34,378 nt of DNA from positions 1 to 34,378 of the forward strand of contig JALEGB010000073.1 in the NCBI GenBank assembly GCA_022760355.1, in the 5' to 3' direction. The notes beneath the pieces were generated by a model. The model was not told where the DNA came from. It saw only the letters and a program-made list of their open reading frames with translations, and did not search any database. How positions within the stretch are numbered: the stretch's first letter is position 1; every line of letters starts with the position of its first letter. The position numbers were made by a program, and so were the translations under genes. Source of the stretch: Neomegalonema sp. (GTDB taxonomy: Bacteria > Pseudomonadota > Alphaproteobacteria > Rhodobacterales > Rhodobacteraceae). Below are positions 8,020 to 17,172 of this stretch, piece after piece.

Positions 8020-8750
8020 TGACCGCGAAGACAGGCGAGACGACACCTGCGGCGCTGACGCTGTGGGGGCGGGCGACATCCGTCAATGTGCAAAAGCCAA
8101 TGTGGCTGATGGCGGAGATCGGCGTCGAATATGAGCGCATTGATGTTGGCGGCCCCTTTGGCGGGCTGGACAGCGCGGAATTCACAGCGCTATCGCCACA
8201 TGGCCAAATTCCCGTTTTGGTTGATCGTCGCTTTGGACCGCCGATTGTGGTGTGGGAGAGCGCGGCCGTGATGCGGCATTTGGCCGAGGCGGGCGGGCGC
8301 GCCGGCTTCGCCGCGGCGACCCAGCTCTGGCCGCAGCAGCTCGCGGCGCGCGCGACAATCGATCGCTGGGCCGAATGGGCCCAAGCGAATTGGTATCCAG
8401 CCATCGCGACGCTGTTCGTCGGCATTGTCCGCGCCCCAGCGCCGGAGCGCAAACTGGACGCGCTCAAGACCGCCGCTGAAACGGCGGGCCGCCTGGCTCA
8501 AACCATCGACGCCGCGCTGGGCCAATCCGGGGGCTTCTTAGCCGGGCCGGCTCTCACGCTGGCCGACTTCCCGTTCGCGGCGCTTTTGCATCGCTACATG
8601 ACGCTGGAGATCGGCCGCCCCGAAACGCCGATGCTGTCGCGCTACTATGAAACGCTCAAAACGCGCGCGCCCTACGCGGAGGTGATCGCCGTCGACTACG
8701 ATCCAATGCGCGTTCCTGGCGCCGAAAGAAGCGCAACACCGATAGTTTGA
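8019..8750 (+). CDS. Glutathione S-transferase family protein
   Basis: A 243-residue protein with the two-domain glutathione transferase layout. The N-terminal thioredoxin-like half has LTLWGRATSVNVQKPMWLMA, the cis-Pro loop HGQIPVLVD and the glutathione-binding WESAAVMRHLAE. The helical C-terminal half has FLAGPALTLADFPFAALLHR, the N-capping box region of the family. Its likely role is conjugation or reduction of electrophiles using glutathione. It shares one base with the upstream ABM-like gene, so a two-gene unit handling oxidised or aromatic compounds is plausible (inference). Confidence 0.9.
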   Translation: MTAKTGETTPAALTLWGRATSVNVQKPMWLMAEIGVEYERIDVGGPFGGLDSAEFTALSPHGQIPVLVDRRFGPPIVVWESAAVMRHLAEAGGRAGFAAATQLWPQQLAARATIDRWAEWAQANWYPAIATLFVGIVRAPAPERKLDALKTAAETAGRLAQTIDAALGQSGGFLAGPALTLADFPFAALLHRYMTLEIGRPETPMLSRYYETLKTRAPYAEVIAVDYDPMRVPGAERSATPIV

Positions 8751-8783
8751 GCCGCCTAACGGCCAAATCCGCCCGCAAACAGC

Positions 8784-8813
8784 CGCTGTCGCGTTGACCC
8801 GCAGGCGACAGCG
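8784..8813 (+). terminator. Hairpin after the glutathione transferase gene
   Basis: A perfect 9-bp inverted repeat (CGCTGTCGC / GCGACAGCG) with a 12-base loop lies 34 bases after the stop. No T-run follows. It is the only notable structure in the 213-bp gap before fabI. Confidence 0.45.
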
Positions 8814-8963
8814 TGCCATGTGCCAGCGCCATACAGCCCTCGGCGTCGCCGCCGGGCGGCGATCCAGCTGAAGCGAAAACGCCTTCGCCACCGTCAGCCC
8901 GAGCTCTCAAACTATGAGCGGAGGCGGCCTGCGAAGCGCGGCCAGTGATCGAGGAGCATCTAC

Positions 8964-9800
8964 ATGACGGGCGCAAACGAGCAAGCTTCCAGCGGCGTCA
9001 GCGGCCTGCTGGCCGGCAAGCGCGGCCTGATCATGGGCGTGGCGAATGATAAGTCCATCGCCTGGGCGATCGCCAAAAATTGCGCCGACGCCGGCGCGGA
9101 ACTCGCCTTTAGCTATCAGGGCGACGCGCTGCTGCGTCGCGTAGAGCCGCTGGCCCAATCCGTCGGTTCGAACATGATCCTCCCATGCGACGTGACGAAC
9201 GAAGAGAGCCTTGAGCAAACCTTCGGCGAGATCGAACAGAAATGGGGCCATCTCGACTTCGTGCTGCATGCAATCGCCTTCTCCGACAAGGACGAGTTGC
9301 GCGGCCGATATGTCGACACGAGCCCGGACAACTTCCAACTGACGATGAATGTCAGCTGTTACTCCTTCACTGCGGTCGCAAAGCGCGCGGAGCCGTTGAT
9401 GAAACAGGGCGGCAGCCTGTTGACATTGACCTATTACGGCGCTGAGCGGGTCATGCCTCACTACAACGTGATGGGGGTTGCAAAGGCGGCGTTGGAAGCC
9501 AGCGTACGTTATCTCGCTGTGGATCTCGGCCGCAATGGCATCCGGGTCAACTCGCTCAGCGCCGGCCCGATGCGGACCCTGGCGGCGGCGGGCATTGGCG
9601 ACTTCCGCTATATCTTGAAGTGGAATGAGCTGAACTCGCCGATGAAACGCAACGTCACCCAAAGCGACGTCGGCGGCGCCGGTCTGTATCTGTTGAGCGA
9701 CCTGTCCAGCGGCGTAACGGGCGAAACCCACCATGTCGATTGCGGCTATCACGTTGTCGGCATGAAGGCCGAAGACGCGCCCGACATCGCGTTGAGCTGA
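8964..9800 (+). CDS. fabI: Enoyl-[acyl-carrier-protein] reductase FabI
   Basis: NADH-dependent enoyl-ACP reductase, the last step of each fatty-acid elongation cycle and the target of triclosan. The 278-residue sequence has the divergent SDR cofactor motif GLIMGVANDKSIAWAIAK, and the FabI active-site stretch LTYYGAERVMPHYNVMGVAK with Tyr157, Tyr167 and Lys174 in the expected spacing. NSLSAGPMRTLAAAGIGDF is the substrate-loop region. ATG 8964 has GAGGAG upstream at good spacing. It appears to be a single-gene unit bounded by hairpins. Confidence 0.96.
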   Translation: MTGANEQASSGVSGLLAGKRGLIMGVANDKSIAWAIAKNCADAGAELAFSYQGDALLRRVEPLAQSVGSNMILPCDVTNEESLEQTFGEIEQKWGHLDFVLHAIAFSDKDELRGRYVDTSPDNFQLTMNVSCYSFTAVAKRAEPLMKQGGSLLTLTYYGAERVMPHYNVMGVAKAALEASVRYLAVDLGRNGIRVNSLSAGPMRTLAAAGIGDFRYILKWNELNSPMKRNVTQSDVGGAGLYLLSDLSSGVTGETHHVDCGYHVVGMKAEDAPDIALS

Positions 9801-9807
9801 GGGGGCC

Positions 9808-9830
9808 GCGCCGCGCTCTCGCAGCGGCGC
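9808..9830 (+). terminator. Hairpin after fabI
   Basis: A GC-rich stem (GCGCCGC / GCGGCGC, 9-base loop) begins 7 bases after the fabI stop. The downstream tract is only CCCTTT, so termination strength is uncertain. Confidence 0.4.
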
Positions 9831-9924
9831 GCAGCCCTTTCCGAGCAGTCGCTTGCGCCTCCAAGACGGAGCTGTTAGCCATGCCCGGCGTAAGGACGCG
9901 CGTTAGGATATGGCGGGGAGTCGC

Positions 9925-11142
9925 ATGGGAAGAGCGTTCCGATCTAGCCCGAAGTCAGATTCGCGGCGGCTAGGTTTTCAGCGTTTTTGGCGAGTTGCGG
10001 CGACCTTTTCCGCCGCAATGCTCGCAGCGGTCGGCGCTCTAAGCTCAAGCGTTGCGCCAGCCCAGACGGTGAAAAAAAGCTACGCGCAGCTCGTGCGTGA
10101 AGCGAACGACAAGACGATCACAATCGTCGCCGGCGCCCCGGGCGAGACCAGCCTCGATATCGCGCAAGACCTCGCAGTTGTTCTGCACTGCGTTGACGGG
10201 CTGCGGGTGGTTCCAATCGTCGGCCGCGGGGATGCGAACAACGTCTATGATCTGCTGTTCCTCCGCGGCGTCGATATGGCGATCGTGCGGGCCGATATTC
10301 TGGATCACGTCGCCAAAGCCAACTCTTACGTAACTGACCTGAAAGATCGGGTCAGGTATGTCGCCCCCCTGTTCGAGCAGGAAGTGCATCTGATCGCCAG
10401 CGATAAAATCAAGTCAATCAAAGACTTGGAAGGCAAGCTGGTGAATGTCGGCGCAACGGGAACATTGGCGCTGGAGGCGACCCGCATCCTTGAGGCCGCT
10501 GGCGTGAAAGTCGTCGCATCAAAATTCGACCACAAGCTTGCGCTTGAGCGGGTCGTGGACGGCTCGCTGGACGCGATGTTCATCACCGGCGGCAAGCCTA
10601 TGCCCATCCTTAAGCAGCTCGACTCCGTAACCGGCTTGCGGTTGCTCCCGATCCCAGCCCTGAAGGACAGCGTCTACAGCACTGCGACACTGACGCATGA
10701 TGATTACCCGACGCTGGTGCCGGCGGACGGCCCCCCCGTGTCAACCATCTCCGTGCCGAGTGTGCTCGCTGTCTACAACTGGCCCGACGACTCGCCGCGC
10801 TTCGCGAAGAATAAAATCTTCACCGACGCGATGTTCCGACGCATCGCCTATCTTCGACGGCCGGCGCGCCACGCCAAATGGGCGACGTCAGCCTTCTCGA
10901 CGGATGTTGTCGGATGGGAACGGTTCAGCCCAGCGAAGAAGCTTGTTGACGAGATCAAAAAGCTAAGCGCAGGCGCTCCGGCCCCGAAGGCGAAAACATC
11001 CAAACCGGGCCTGACCGAAGACGAGCTCAACGCCATGTTTGAGGCGCGGCTGAAAGAATTCGGCCTGTCGCCGCGATCAGATGCGGAGCGAGCCCTGTTG
11101 TTCGACGCATTTAAACGCACGGTGTCCGCCGCATCCGAGTAG
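9925..11142 (+). CDS. TAXI-family periplasmic solute-binding protein (orphan)
   Basis: A 405-residue exported protein of the TAXI type of TRAP solute-binding subunits. A basic N-terminus and hydrophobic run (VAATFSAAMLAAVGALS) ending SVAPAQT looks like a signal peptide to about residue 47. The binding domain is visible in TITIVAGAPGETSLDIAQDL, VVPIVGRGDANNVYDLLFLR, GVDMAIVRADIL and GKLVNVGATGTLALEATRIL. After about residue 350 there is a Lys/Pro/Ala linker and an extra charged helix (LTEDELNAMFEARLKEFGL) not usual in the family. ATG 9925 is preferred over 9910 because GGGGAG lies 5 bases before it. No TRAP membrane subunit is adjacent, so it may sense or deliver a ligand rather than transport it. 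Confidence 0.83.
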   Translation: MGRAFRSSPKSDSRRLGFQRFWRVAATFSAAMLAAVGALSSSVAPAQTVKKSYAQLVREANDKTITIVAGAPGETSLDIAQDLAVVLHCVDGLRVVPIVGRGDANNVYDLLFLRGVDMAIVRADILDHVAKANSYVTDLKDRVRYVAPLFEQEVHLIASDKIKSIKDLEGKLVNVGATGTLALEATRILEAAGVKVVASKFDHKLALERVVDGSLDAMFITGGKPMPILKQLDSVTGLRLLPIPALKDSVYSTATLTHDDYPTLVPADGPPVSTISVPSVLAVYNWPDDSPRFAKNKIFTDAMFRRIAYLRRPARHAKWATSAFSTDVVGWERFSPAKKLVDEIKKLSAGAPAPKAKTSKPGLTEDELNAMFEARLKEFGLSPRSDAERALLFDAFKRTVSAASE

Positions 11143-11287
11143 TTTCGCCTTTGTCGACCTGCTGAATTGCGGGTTGACGCCAAGCGTGGTTGGGCAAGAA
11201 TCGCGTGATTTGAAGTTTGAAAAAAGCGCCGCGCCGCGCGCCATGAAGCCGACGAAGGCCGCAGACGTAGGGTCCAGGGGAAATTTG

Positions 11288-12226
11288 ATGTCGAGAGCTT
11301 TCAAAATCCGCGCAGCGCTGCTGAGCATGACCCGCCGTGCAATCGCGTCATCGCTGGCGGTGGCGTCCCTCTTCGCGGCGCCAGCCGCATTTGAGGCCGG
11401 CGGCGCCGCAGCCAAGACGTTCCTGATCGGCGGAAAAGCCTATACAGAGCAATATGTTCTGGCCGAAGTGACACGCCAATTGCTCGCTCGCGAAGGGATC
11501 AAGTCACGGGTGCGGGTCGGTTATTCAACGGAGCAGATCCGGAAGGCTCAGCTCACCGGCCGTCTCGACATTACCTGGGACTATACGTGGACCGGCTATG
11601 CGGTTCACCATAAGCAGTCGGCGTACAAAACGACCGACGACGTGATGAAATATTTGCGCGAAGCCGACGCCAAAAACGGCCTTGTCTGGCTGGCCCGCAG
11701 CAACGTCAACAACACGTTCGCCTTTGCGGTGAACCTCGATTTTGCGGCTGAGGCCTGCATTCACTCCATGAAAGACTTGGCTGAAGCGCTGCGCAACGGC
11801 GTCAAGCTGCGGTTGGCGTCGGATCAGGAATGCCATAAACGCGAAGACTGCCTTCTGCGCGCTCAAAGCAGCTACAGCTTCAAGTTTCCCAAAAGCCAGA
11901 TCAAAGTCATGAACGTCGCCGAAACCTCTGAGGCCTTGCGTGAGCGGCGGGCGGAGGTCGCGATTGTCTACGCCACTGACGGCAAGATCCCCGCTTATGA
12001 TCTTGAGGTGCTTGAGGACACTGAGAAAGTGTTCACAGAACATTATATTGTGCCGGTGGTGCGCGCCGACGCCCTCAAAGCTGAGCCCAAGCTGCGCGCG
12101 ATCCTTGAGAAAATCTCGCGGGCGCTTGACACGGCGACCAGCCAGGACCTCCACTATCGCGTTGATGTCATTGGCCAGCCTATTCCGGCCGTCGCGACCT
12201 ACTTCATCACTTCCAAAGGGCTGTGA
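11288..12226 (+). CDS. OpuAC/ProX-like (glycine-betaine type) substrate-binding protein (orphan)
   Basis: A 312-residue exported protein with a signal peptide (AIASSLAVASLFAAPAAFEA) and one OpuAC-type binding domain, the family that binds betaine, choline and related compounds for ABC importers. Diagnostic stretches are FLIGGKAYTEQYVLAEVTRQ, RVGYSTEQIRKAQLTGRLDI and WDYTWTGYAVHH. A cysteine-bearing segment (ASDQECHKREDC) may form a disulfide. ATG 11288 has AGGGG 7 bases upstream; the frame is open to 11081, where it overlaps the TAXI gene. No permease or ATPase gene is adjacent, and the ligand is unknown. Confidence 0.82.
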   Translation: MSRAFKIRAALLSMTRRAIASSLAVASLFAAPAAFEAGGAAAKTFLIGGKAYTEQYVLAEVTRQLLAREGIKSRVRVGYSTEQIRKAQLTGRLDITWDYTWTGYAVHHKQSAYKTTDDVMKYLREADAKNGLVWLARSNVNNTFAFAVNLDFAAEACIHSMKDLAEALRNGVKLRLASDQECHKREDCLLRAQSSYSFKFPKSQIKVMNVAETSEALRERRAEVAIVYATDGKIPAYDLEVLEDTEKVFTEHYIVPVVRADALKAEPKLRAILEKISRALDTATSQDLHYRVDVIGQPIPAVATYFITSKGL

Positions 12227-12448
12227 TACTGTAAAACGGTCTGGACAAAGGCGGTATAAGGGCGTCTGGCGAGATTGCCGCCTCAGGGCGACATTGCCGC
12301 TGGAGCGCGCAGGAGGGCCGGATCCTGGTTTGCCCCGGCGGCGAAGGCGCGCGCTCGCGGAGTTCACCGCGGCGCGGCTTAAGGGTTCTGAGGGGCGACG
12401 CTGCACTTTTATCGTCGACGCCCTCAGTTGGAATTGGGAGCGCGTGAG

Positions 12449-15400
12449 ATGATGAAACCGCTAAGCGCCCGGTGCGCCTCACTGCCCTCTCGCGGCGCAG
12501 GCGCGCAGGAGAACGCCCGCAGTCGGGACTGTCGGCAGGCGCGCAGCGAGGCGATCCTGCGGCTCGACCGCCTGTGTCTCGCAGACCTTGGCCGCGCGGC
12601 CGCGCACGGTTGCCGCGCGGCGATTGCCGCAGCTCTGTTGGTCATGAGCCCCGCCGCCGCCGCCTCCGCGTCTTTCACGCTCGCCGATGGCGCGACCGTC
12701 AATGGCAAAGTCGCGGCGTTTGGCGCGCGATATATCGTTGTCGCCGGCGCCGAAGGCGGGTTCTTTGTAATCGACCGCGCCCGCCTCGCCTCGGTGTCGG
12801 TGATGAGCAATGGTCGGCGGTTTGAAGGTCGACTTGCCGACTATGATAAGACGGGCTTTTTGATCGAAAGCGGCTCGGGCCCGGTGCGCGTTCAGGAAAC
12901 CGCCGCCCCCGCCCTCCCCGCGTCAAAAGAGCCGCCCACCGATGGCCCAAGCCCCGCAGCTCCTGCGGCTGAGGCGCCAACAGCGTCGAAAATGGCGGCG
13001 GCGGTAGCGGTCCCGTCAGACAAAAAAACGCCCCCGCCGCTGGAGGACGCCCCTGCATCGGCGCCCGCGCCCGCAGAGCGCTCAAGTGAACCGGCCGCCC
13101 TTGCGGACAAGGCCGCCGCTGTGACGGACGACGCCGGGGCGCCGCCCAAAACCGAGACCGCCGCCGCAGCGGCGAAAACCGCCGAGCGTCGCCCGCCAAC
13201 CGCGCTCGTTATTCCGACGGATTCGCCCGCCACGGATCGGCGACCGGATGAGTTTAAGATTCAAACTGTCGCGCCGGCGCCCAAAACCGCGCCGAACGAC
13301 GCGATGAGTTCGCCAAAACGCGAAACATCCAGCACCCGCAGCCCGAGCAAACCCGCAGCGCCCGCTGTGCGCGTTCCAAAAATGGCGACCCCGCAGCTGA
13401 GCGTTGCGGCGCGTGCGCCGGAACCACGCGCGACCACGGCGGACGAGGCCGCAAGCGTTGCGCGCGCGACCCGCGTCGCCCTTGCGCCTGCGGAACGAAA
13501 AAAAGCGCCTGTCGCCGCCGCGCCGGGCGAAAAAACATCGCAGCTGGCCCCGAAAGTCGGTCGCCCCTCCAAGCCGGGCGCCGCGCCAACGCCGGACGCT
13601 GGCCCTGCGCGTCCACCCGTGCCAAAGATCGGGGGTTCCCCAACGGCGCCGGCGGAAAGCGCAGCGCCTGATGCGGATAGGGCGCCGGCCGAGGAGGTCT
13701 CCAAGTCGCCCGCAACGCCAGGCGCGGCCCCACATACGGCGCTCGACGGCAAAAGCCCGGCTCTCGAATCTCCGGCCGCCGATCCGTCGCCCGCCCCAGC
13801 CGCATCAGCAGCGCCAGCAACCTCCGGCGATGCGGAGAAAATCGCTCCGGCGGCGCCAGCCATCCCCAAAATGGACAAGGCGCCAACGCCTTCGGTGACG
13901 GAGCCCGACCGAAAAAGCGGGGCCACGCCCCCCGCAACCGAAAAAGCCGTGGCGGCGGACGCCCCGCCTTCAGGCGAAGCCTCGCCGCTGGAAGATCGCA
14001 TTGTCGCCAAAGACGCTAAAAAAGCGGAGACGCCCGGCGCCGTCGCAGCCGTCGCCTCGCCAACCACGCCGGCGAAAGCGAAGCTGGCCCAAGCGGACGC
14101 CGCAGACCGTCGCGCTCTGACCATCGCTGACGCCCCGGCGACGCCAGAGGTAACGCGAGAACTCGGCAAAGGGCCCCTCTATGAAGAATATCGGATGGGA
14201 ATCCTTGGACCGCCGCTTGGCCAGGAGGGGCGGATCAGCTGCGCACGGCTTGGGGGCGTCGACTCTGTCGCCAAGCTCGGCAAGTTGAGACGCGCCGATC
14301 CGAATTCGCTCATCGTGCATATCGGGCCGGACACCGCGGAAAAACTGGTCCAATGGACGTCGGGCGTATTTCTAAGCGCGCCGTCCTCCAGCCTGCCGCG
14401 CCTGGCGCCGCGCACTGATCCCGTCGCGTTTAGTATTGCGCCGTCCGCGGGACGACTGACCTTACCCGCCCGCGTTGTCGGGTTGCGTCTAAAAGACGGA
14501 CAAACACCTTTCACCGACAAACAAGCTGACATCGCGATCATTGGCGGCGCGCCCCCGGCGGGCGCGTTTGAGGCGGGACGCGCGCGTTTGATCGGCTTCG
14601 ACGCCCTGGCGATTATCGCGCATCCGGATGCGATACAGGGACCGCTGAGCGCCCTGGAGCTCGGCGGCTTTCTCAGCGGCAAGTTCCGCGATTGGTCAAT
14701 GGTTGACCCTCGCAAAGTCGGCGACGCAACATTTCTGCTGCCTGTGGATGGCGCTCCCTCGCTGAAAAGACTGCTCGAGTTCTCAGGCGCACATCGGGCC
14801 CGGCCGAAAAAGTCGCGCCGGATCAGCGGCGCACTTGGTCGGGCCGCCGCGGTTAAATCCGTCAAAGGCGCGCTGGCGCTCACCCTCTGGTCCGCTTTGG
14901 GCGAGTCCAAAGCGCTGGAGATCGGCGCCCGCGGCGCTGGCGTCACCCCATCGCTCGACACAATCCGCAGCGCCTCCTACCCGCTGGTTTGGCCAATTTA
15001 CGCCGTCTTGCCTGAGGAGACGAGCCACGGCTCAGCCATCGTCCTTTTTGAATTTCTGAGCAGCCCGGCCGGACAACGCGCAATTTACGATTCAGGACTT
15101 GCGCCCGTCGCGGCGTGCGACCCGTCAACCTGCAACCTGACGGCGCTCGGGCTTACGGACGCCCGGGAACGTATCGCAGCGCCGCCGCGCCTTCCGGCGC
15201 TGCAAGTTGAACCGCCCGCCGCAGTTTCAGCGCCCCGCCTCACCTCCTTCGCGGCGCCCGTTTCCCGTGCTGCGGCCATGGAGGCCTTTGTCAGCAGGCT
15301 CGCGGCCTTCATCGCTTCGGTGGAGCCAAGTTCGCCTATTTCGGCGACCCCACTTCAAATCGTAGCTCGAAGCGGCCCAACGCCAGGGTTGAGCGCAAGC

Positions 15401-15568
15401 GCCGCGAAGCGTCTTCGGGAGATCGCATTGGTGCGCGCCGAGGCCGCAGCGTTGGCTTTACGCTGTTCAGGTCTTCGCGTGGAGTCGGTCCGCCTTGATC
15501 CGACGCCGCGCGCCGCCACACCGGATGGCGGCGCGTCGATCTCAATCGACGTCCTGGAAAAGAAGTAG
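12449..15568 (+). CDS. Giant chimeric PstS-like binding protein with Ala/Pro-rich linker
   Basis: A 1039-residue envelope protein. A hydrophobic stretch at about 55-74 (CRAAIAAALLVMSPAAAASA) is an unusually late signal peptide or anchor. Residues 75-150 form two SH3-like beta repeats (GATVNGKVAAFGARYIVVAG; GRRFEGRLADYDKTGFLIES). About 150-570 is an Ala/Pro/Lys/Thr-rich disordered linker. About 575-895 is a PstS-like binding domain: ADIAIIGG, GFDALAIIAHPDAIQGPLSA, LGGFLSGKFRDWSMVDPRKV, EFLSSPAGQRAIYDSGLAPV. The last 130 residues (AAKRLREIALVRAEAAALAL and after) may be a degenerate OmpA-like domain; proteins combining an SH3-like part, PstS and OmpA occur in alphaproteobacteria. ATG 12449 follows GGGAG by 9 bases; the frame extends to a TTG at 12428. 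There is no pst transporter nearby. Confidence 0.78.
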   Translation: MMKPLSARCASLPSRGAGAQENARSRDCRQARSEAILRLDRLCLADLGRAAAHGCRAAIAAALLVMSPAAAASASFTLADGATVNGKVAAFGARYIVVAGAEGGFFVIDRARLASVSVMSNGRRFEGRLADYDKTGFLIESGSGPVRVQETAAPALPASKEPPTDGPSPAAPAAEAPTASKMAAAVAVPSDKKTPPPLEDAPASAPAPAERSSEPAALADKAAAVTDDAGAPPKTETAAAAAKTAERRPPTALVIPTDSPATDRRPDEFKIQTVAPAPKTAPNDAMSSPKRETSSTRSPSKPAAPAVRVPKMATPQLSVAARAPEPRATTADEAASVARATRVALAPAERKKAPVAAAPGEKTSQLAPKVGRPSKPGAAPTPDAGPARPPVPKIGGSPTAPAESAAPDADRAPAEEVSKSPATPGAAPHTALDGKSPALESPAADPSPAPAASAAPATSGDAEKIAPAAPAIPKMDKAPTPSVTEPDRKSGATPPATEKAVAADAPPSGEASPLEDRIVAKDAKKAETPGAVAAVASPTTPAKAKLAQADAADRRALTIADAPATPEVTRELGKGPLYEEYRMGILGPPLGQEGRISCARLGGVDSVAKLGKLRRADPNSLIVHIGPDTAEKLVQWTSGVFLSAPSSSLPRLAPRTDPVAFSIAPSAGRLTLPARVVGLRLKDGQTPFTDKQADIAIIGGAPPAGAFEAGRARLIGFDALAIIAHPDAIQGPLSALELGGFLSGKFRDWSMVDPRKVGDATFLLPVDGAPSLKRLLEFSGAHRARPKKSRRISGALGRAAAVKSVKGALALTLWSALGESKALEIGARGAGVTPSLDTIRSASYPLVWPIYAVLPEETSHGSAIVLFEFLSSPAGQRAIYDSGLAPVAACDPSTCNLTALGLTDARERIAAPPRLPALQVEPPAAVSAPRLTSFAAPVSRAAAMEAFVSRLAAFIASVEPSSPISATPLQIVARSGPTPGLSASAAKRLREIALVRAEAAALALRCSGLRVESVRLDPTPRAATPDGGASISIDVLEKK

Positions 15569-15600
15569 AGAGCGGCTCATCAGGAGCAGCTCTCTACTTC
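15562..15600. terminator. 12-bp-stem hairpin overlapping the stop codon, between convergent genes
   Basis: GAAGTAGAGAGC (15562-15573) pairs perfectly with GCTCTCTACTTC (15589-15600), and an inner GCTC/GAGC stem (15575-15578, 15584-15587) closes a five-base loop. The TAG stop of the 1039-residue gene (15566-15568) lies inside the 5' arm. The HerA-like gene ends on the other strand at 15616, so this symmetric element probably serves both directions. Confidence 0.65.
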
Positions 15601-15615
15601 GTCAGCGGCGTTTCG

Positions 15616-17172
15616 TCAGCGGCCAAAAATACCGCGCATAATCCGATCGCCCAACTTGGAGCCGATCCGGCGGGCGACGGATTTGAAGAATGTCTCAGAC
15701 GTTGTTTGCCGGCGGGACTTGGCCTTGCGCCCGCTGATCCGACTGCCGCGCGCGTAGCTTCGGTCACGTTTTTCGACGGCTTTCGCCTTCTCAGTCCGCT
15801 CCAGCTCATCGGCCGCCGCTTTCGCAGCCGCCTCAGCTTCGACGCTCAACACCTCAAACGCGCTGTGACGGTCGACCGTCTTCTCGTAGATCGGCTTCAT
15901 CGGGGAGGCGGCCAAAATCTTTTCCCGCTCCGCCGCAGTCAGGGGGCCGATCTGCGAGGCGGGCGGGCGTATAAGCGTTTTCTCGACGATCGACGGAACG
16001 CCCCGCGCCTCAAGCACCGACACCAGCGCTTCGCCAACCCCAAGCGCCGTAATCGCTTCATCGGTTTTAAAGCTGGGATTGGGCCGGAAGGTCTCCGACG
16101 CCGCACGCAGCGCCTTGCGATCCTTCGGCGTGAAGGCGCGCAACGCATGCTGCACCCGATTGCCGAGCTGCCCCAACACGTCATCGGGCACGTCAGCCGG
16201 ATTTTGGGTTACGAAATACACCCCAACCCCCTTGGAGCGGATCAAACGCGCAACCTGTTCAATCTGATCAATCAGCGGCTTCGGCGCATCGTCAAACAAC
16301 AGATGCGCTTCATCGAAAAAGAACGCCAATACGGGCTTCTCCGGGTCGCCCACCTCAGGCAGCTGCTCGAACAGCTGCGTCAACAGCCAGAACAGAAACG
16401 TCGCATAGAGCCGCGGCGAGCGCATCAGCTTGTCCGCCGCTAAGATATTGACGACGCCCCGACCGCGCTCATCCGCCCGCATAATGTGGCCAAGCTCGAG
16501 TCCTGGTTCGCCGAAGAAGAGGTCGGCCCCTTGGTTTTCCAGCACCAATAGCCGGCGCTGGATCGCGCCGACGGAGGCGGCGCTGACATTGCCATAGCTG
16601 GTCGCATAGGACCGTGCATTGCGCGCGACCTCCTGCAGCATGGCGCGCAGATCCTTCAGATCCACCAACGGCAAATCGGCGTCCTTCGCGGCGCGGAACA
16701 CGACATTCAGCACCCCTTCCTGAACCTCGTTGAGATCGAGCAGTTGCGACAGCGCCAGCGGCCCGATGGCCGACACGGATGCGCGCATACGACAGCCCTG
16801 CTCGCCAAAAAGATCCCAAAATTCGACAGGCGCCGCCTCATACTCGAACTGGGTTAGGCCAATTTGGTCCGCCCGCTTCACAAGCTTCGGATGCAACGGC
16901 CGATCCTCAGACCCGGCTTTCGCGAGGCCGCTCAGATCCCCCTTTACGTCAGCGAGAAAAACAGGGGTTCCAGCGCGTGAAAAGGCTTCCGCCATAATCT
17001 GCAGCGTGACGGTCTTGCCGGTGCCTGTGGCGCCGGCGATAAGCCCGTGCCGATTGGCGTATTTCAACAATAGCTCCTGAGGCTCGCGATAGTTTTCTCC
17101 GCCGCCGCCTAAAAAAATTCGACCGGGCCGATCTCCCGGCGCCGAGATCCGCCCGATTGTATTTTGCGCCAT
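15616..17172 (-). CDS. HerA-like / DUF853 ATPase
   Basis: A 518-residue P-loop ATPase of the DUF853 group (YjgR type), related to the HerA/FtsK class of DNA pumps but of unknown physiological role. Walker A is GATGTGKT (47-54), followed by [13 protein letters not shown]; Walker B lies near residue 285 ([13 protein letters not shown]); [20 protein letters not shown] and [20 protein letters not shown] are further family signatures. The C-terminus (about 430-518) is helical, then very basic ([13 protein letters not shown]). ATG 17172 follows a GAGGGTGAG stretch; the open frame begins at a TTG 18 bases earlier. It is convergent with the 1039-residue protein gene and appears monocistronic. Confidence 0.92.
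   Translation of the reverse strand: MAQNTIGRISAPGDRPGRIFLGGGGENYREPQELLLKYANRHGLIAGATGTGKTVTLQIMAEAFSRAGTPVFLADVKGDLSGLAKAGSEDRPLHPKLVKRADQIGLTQFEYEAAPVEFWDLFGEQGCRMRASVSAIGPLALSQLLDLNEVQEGVLNVVFRAAKDADLPLVDLKDLRAMLQEVARNARSYATSYGNVSAASVGAIQRRLLVLENQGADLFFGEPGLELGHIMRADERGRGVVNILAADKLMRSPRLYATFLFWLLTQLFEQLPEVGDPEKPVLAFFFDEAHLLFDDAPKPLIDQIEQVARLIRSKGVGVYFVTQNPADVPDDVLGQLGNRVQHALRAFTPKDRKALRAASETFRPNPSFKTDEAITALGVGEALVSVLEARGVPSIVEKTLIRPPASQIGPLTAAEREKILAASPMKPIYEKTVDRHSAFEVLSVEAEAAAKAAADELERTEKAKAVEKRDRSYARGSRISGRKAKSRRQTTSETFFKSVARRIGSKLGDRIMRGIFGR

Noticed and set aside
8907-9752. 281-codon minus-strand open frame over fabI
   Set aside because: FabI motifs on the plus strand run through the whole region; the antisense protein shows no family features.
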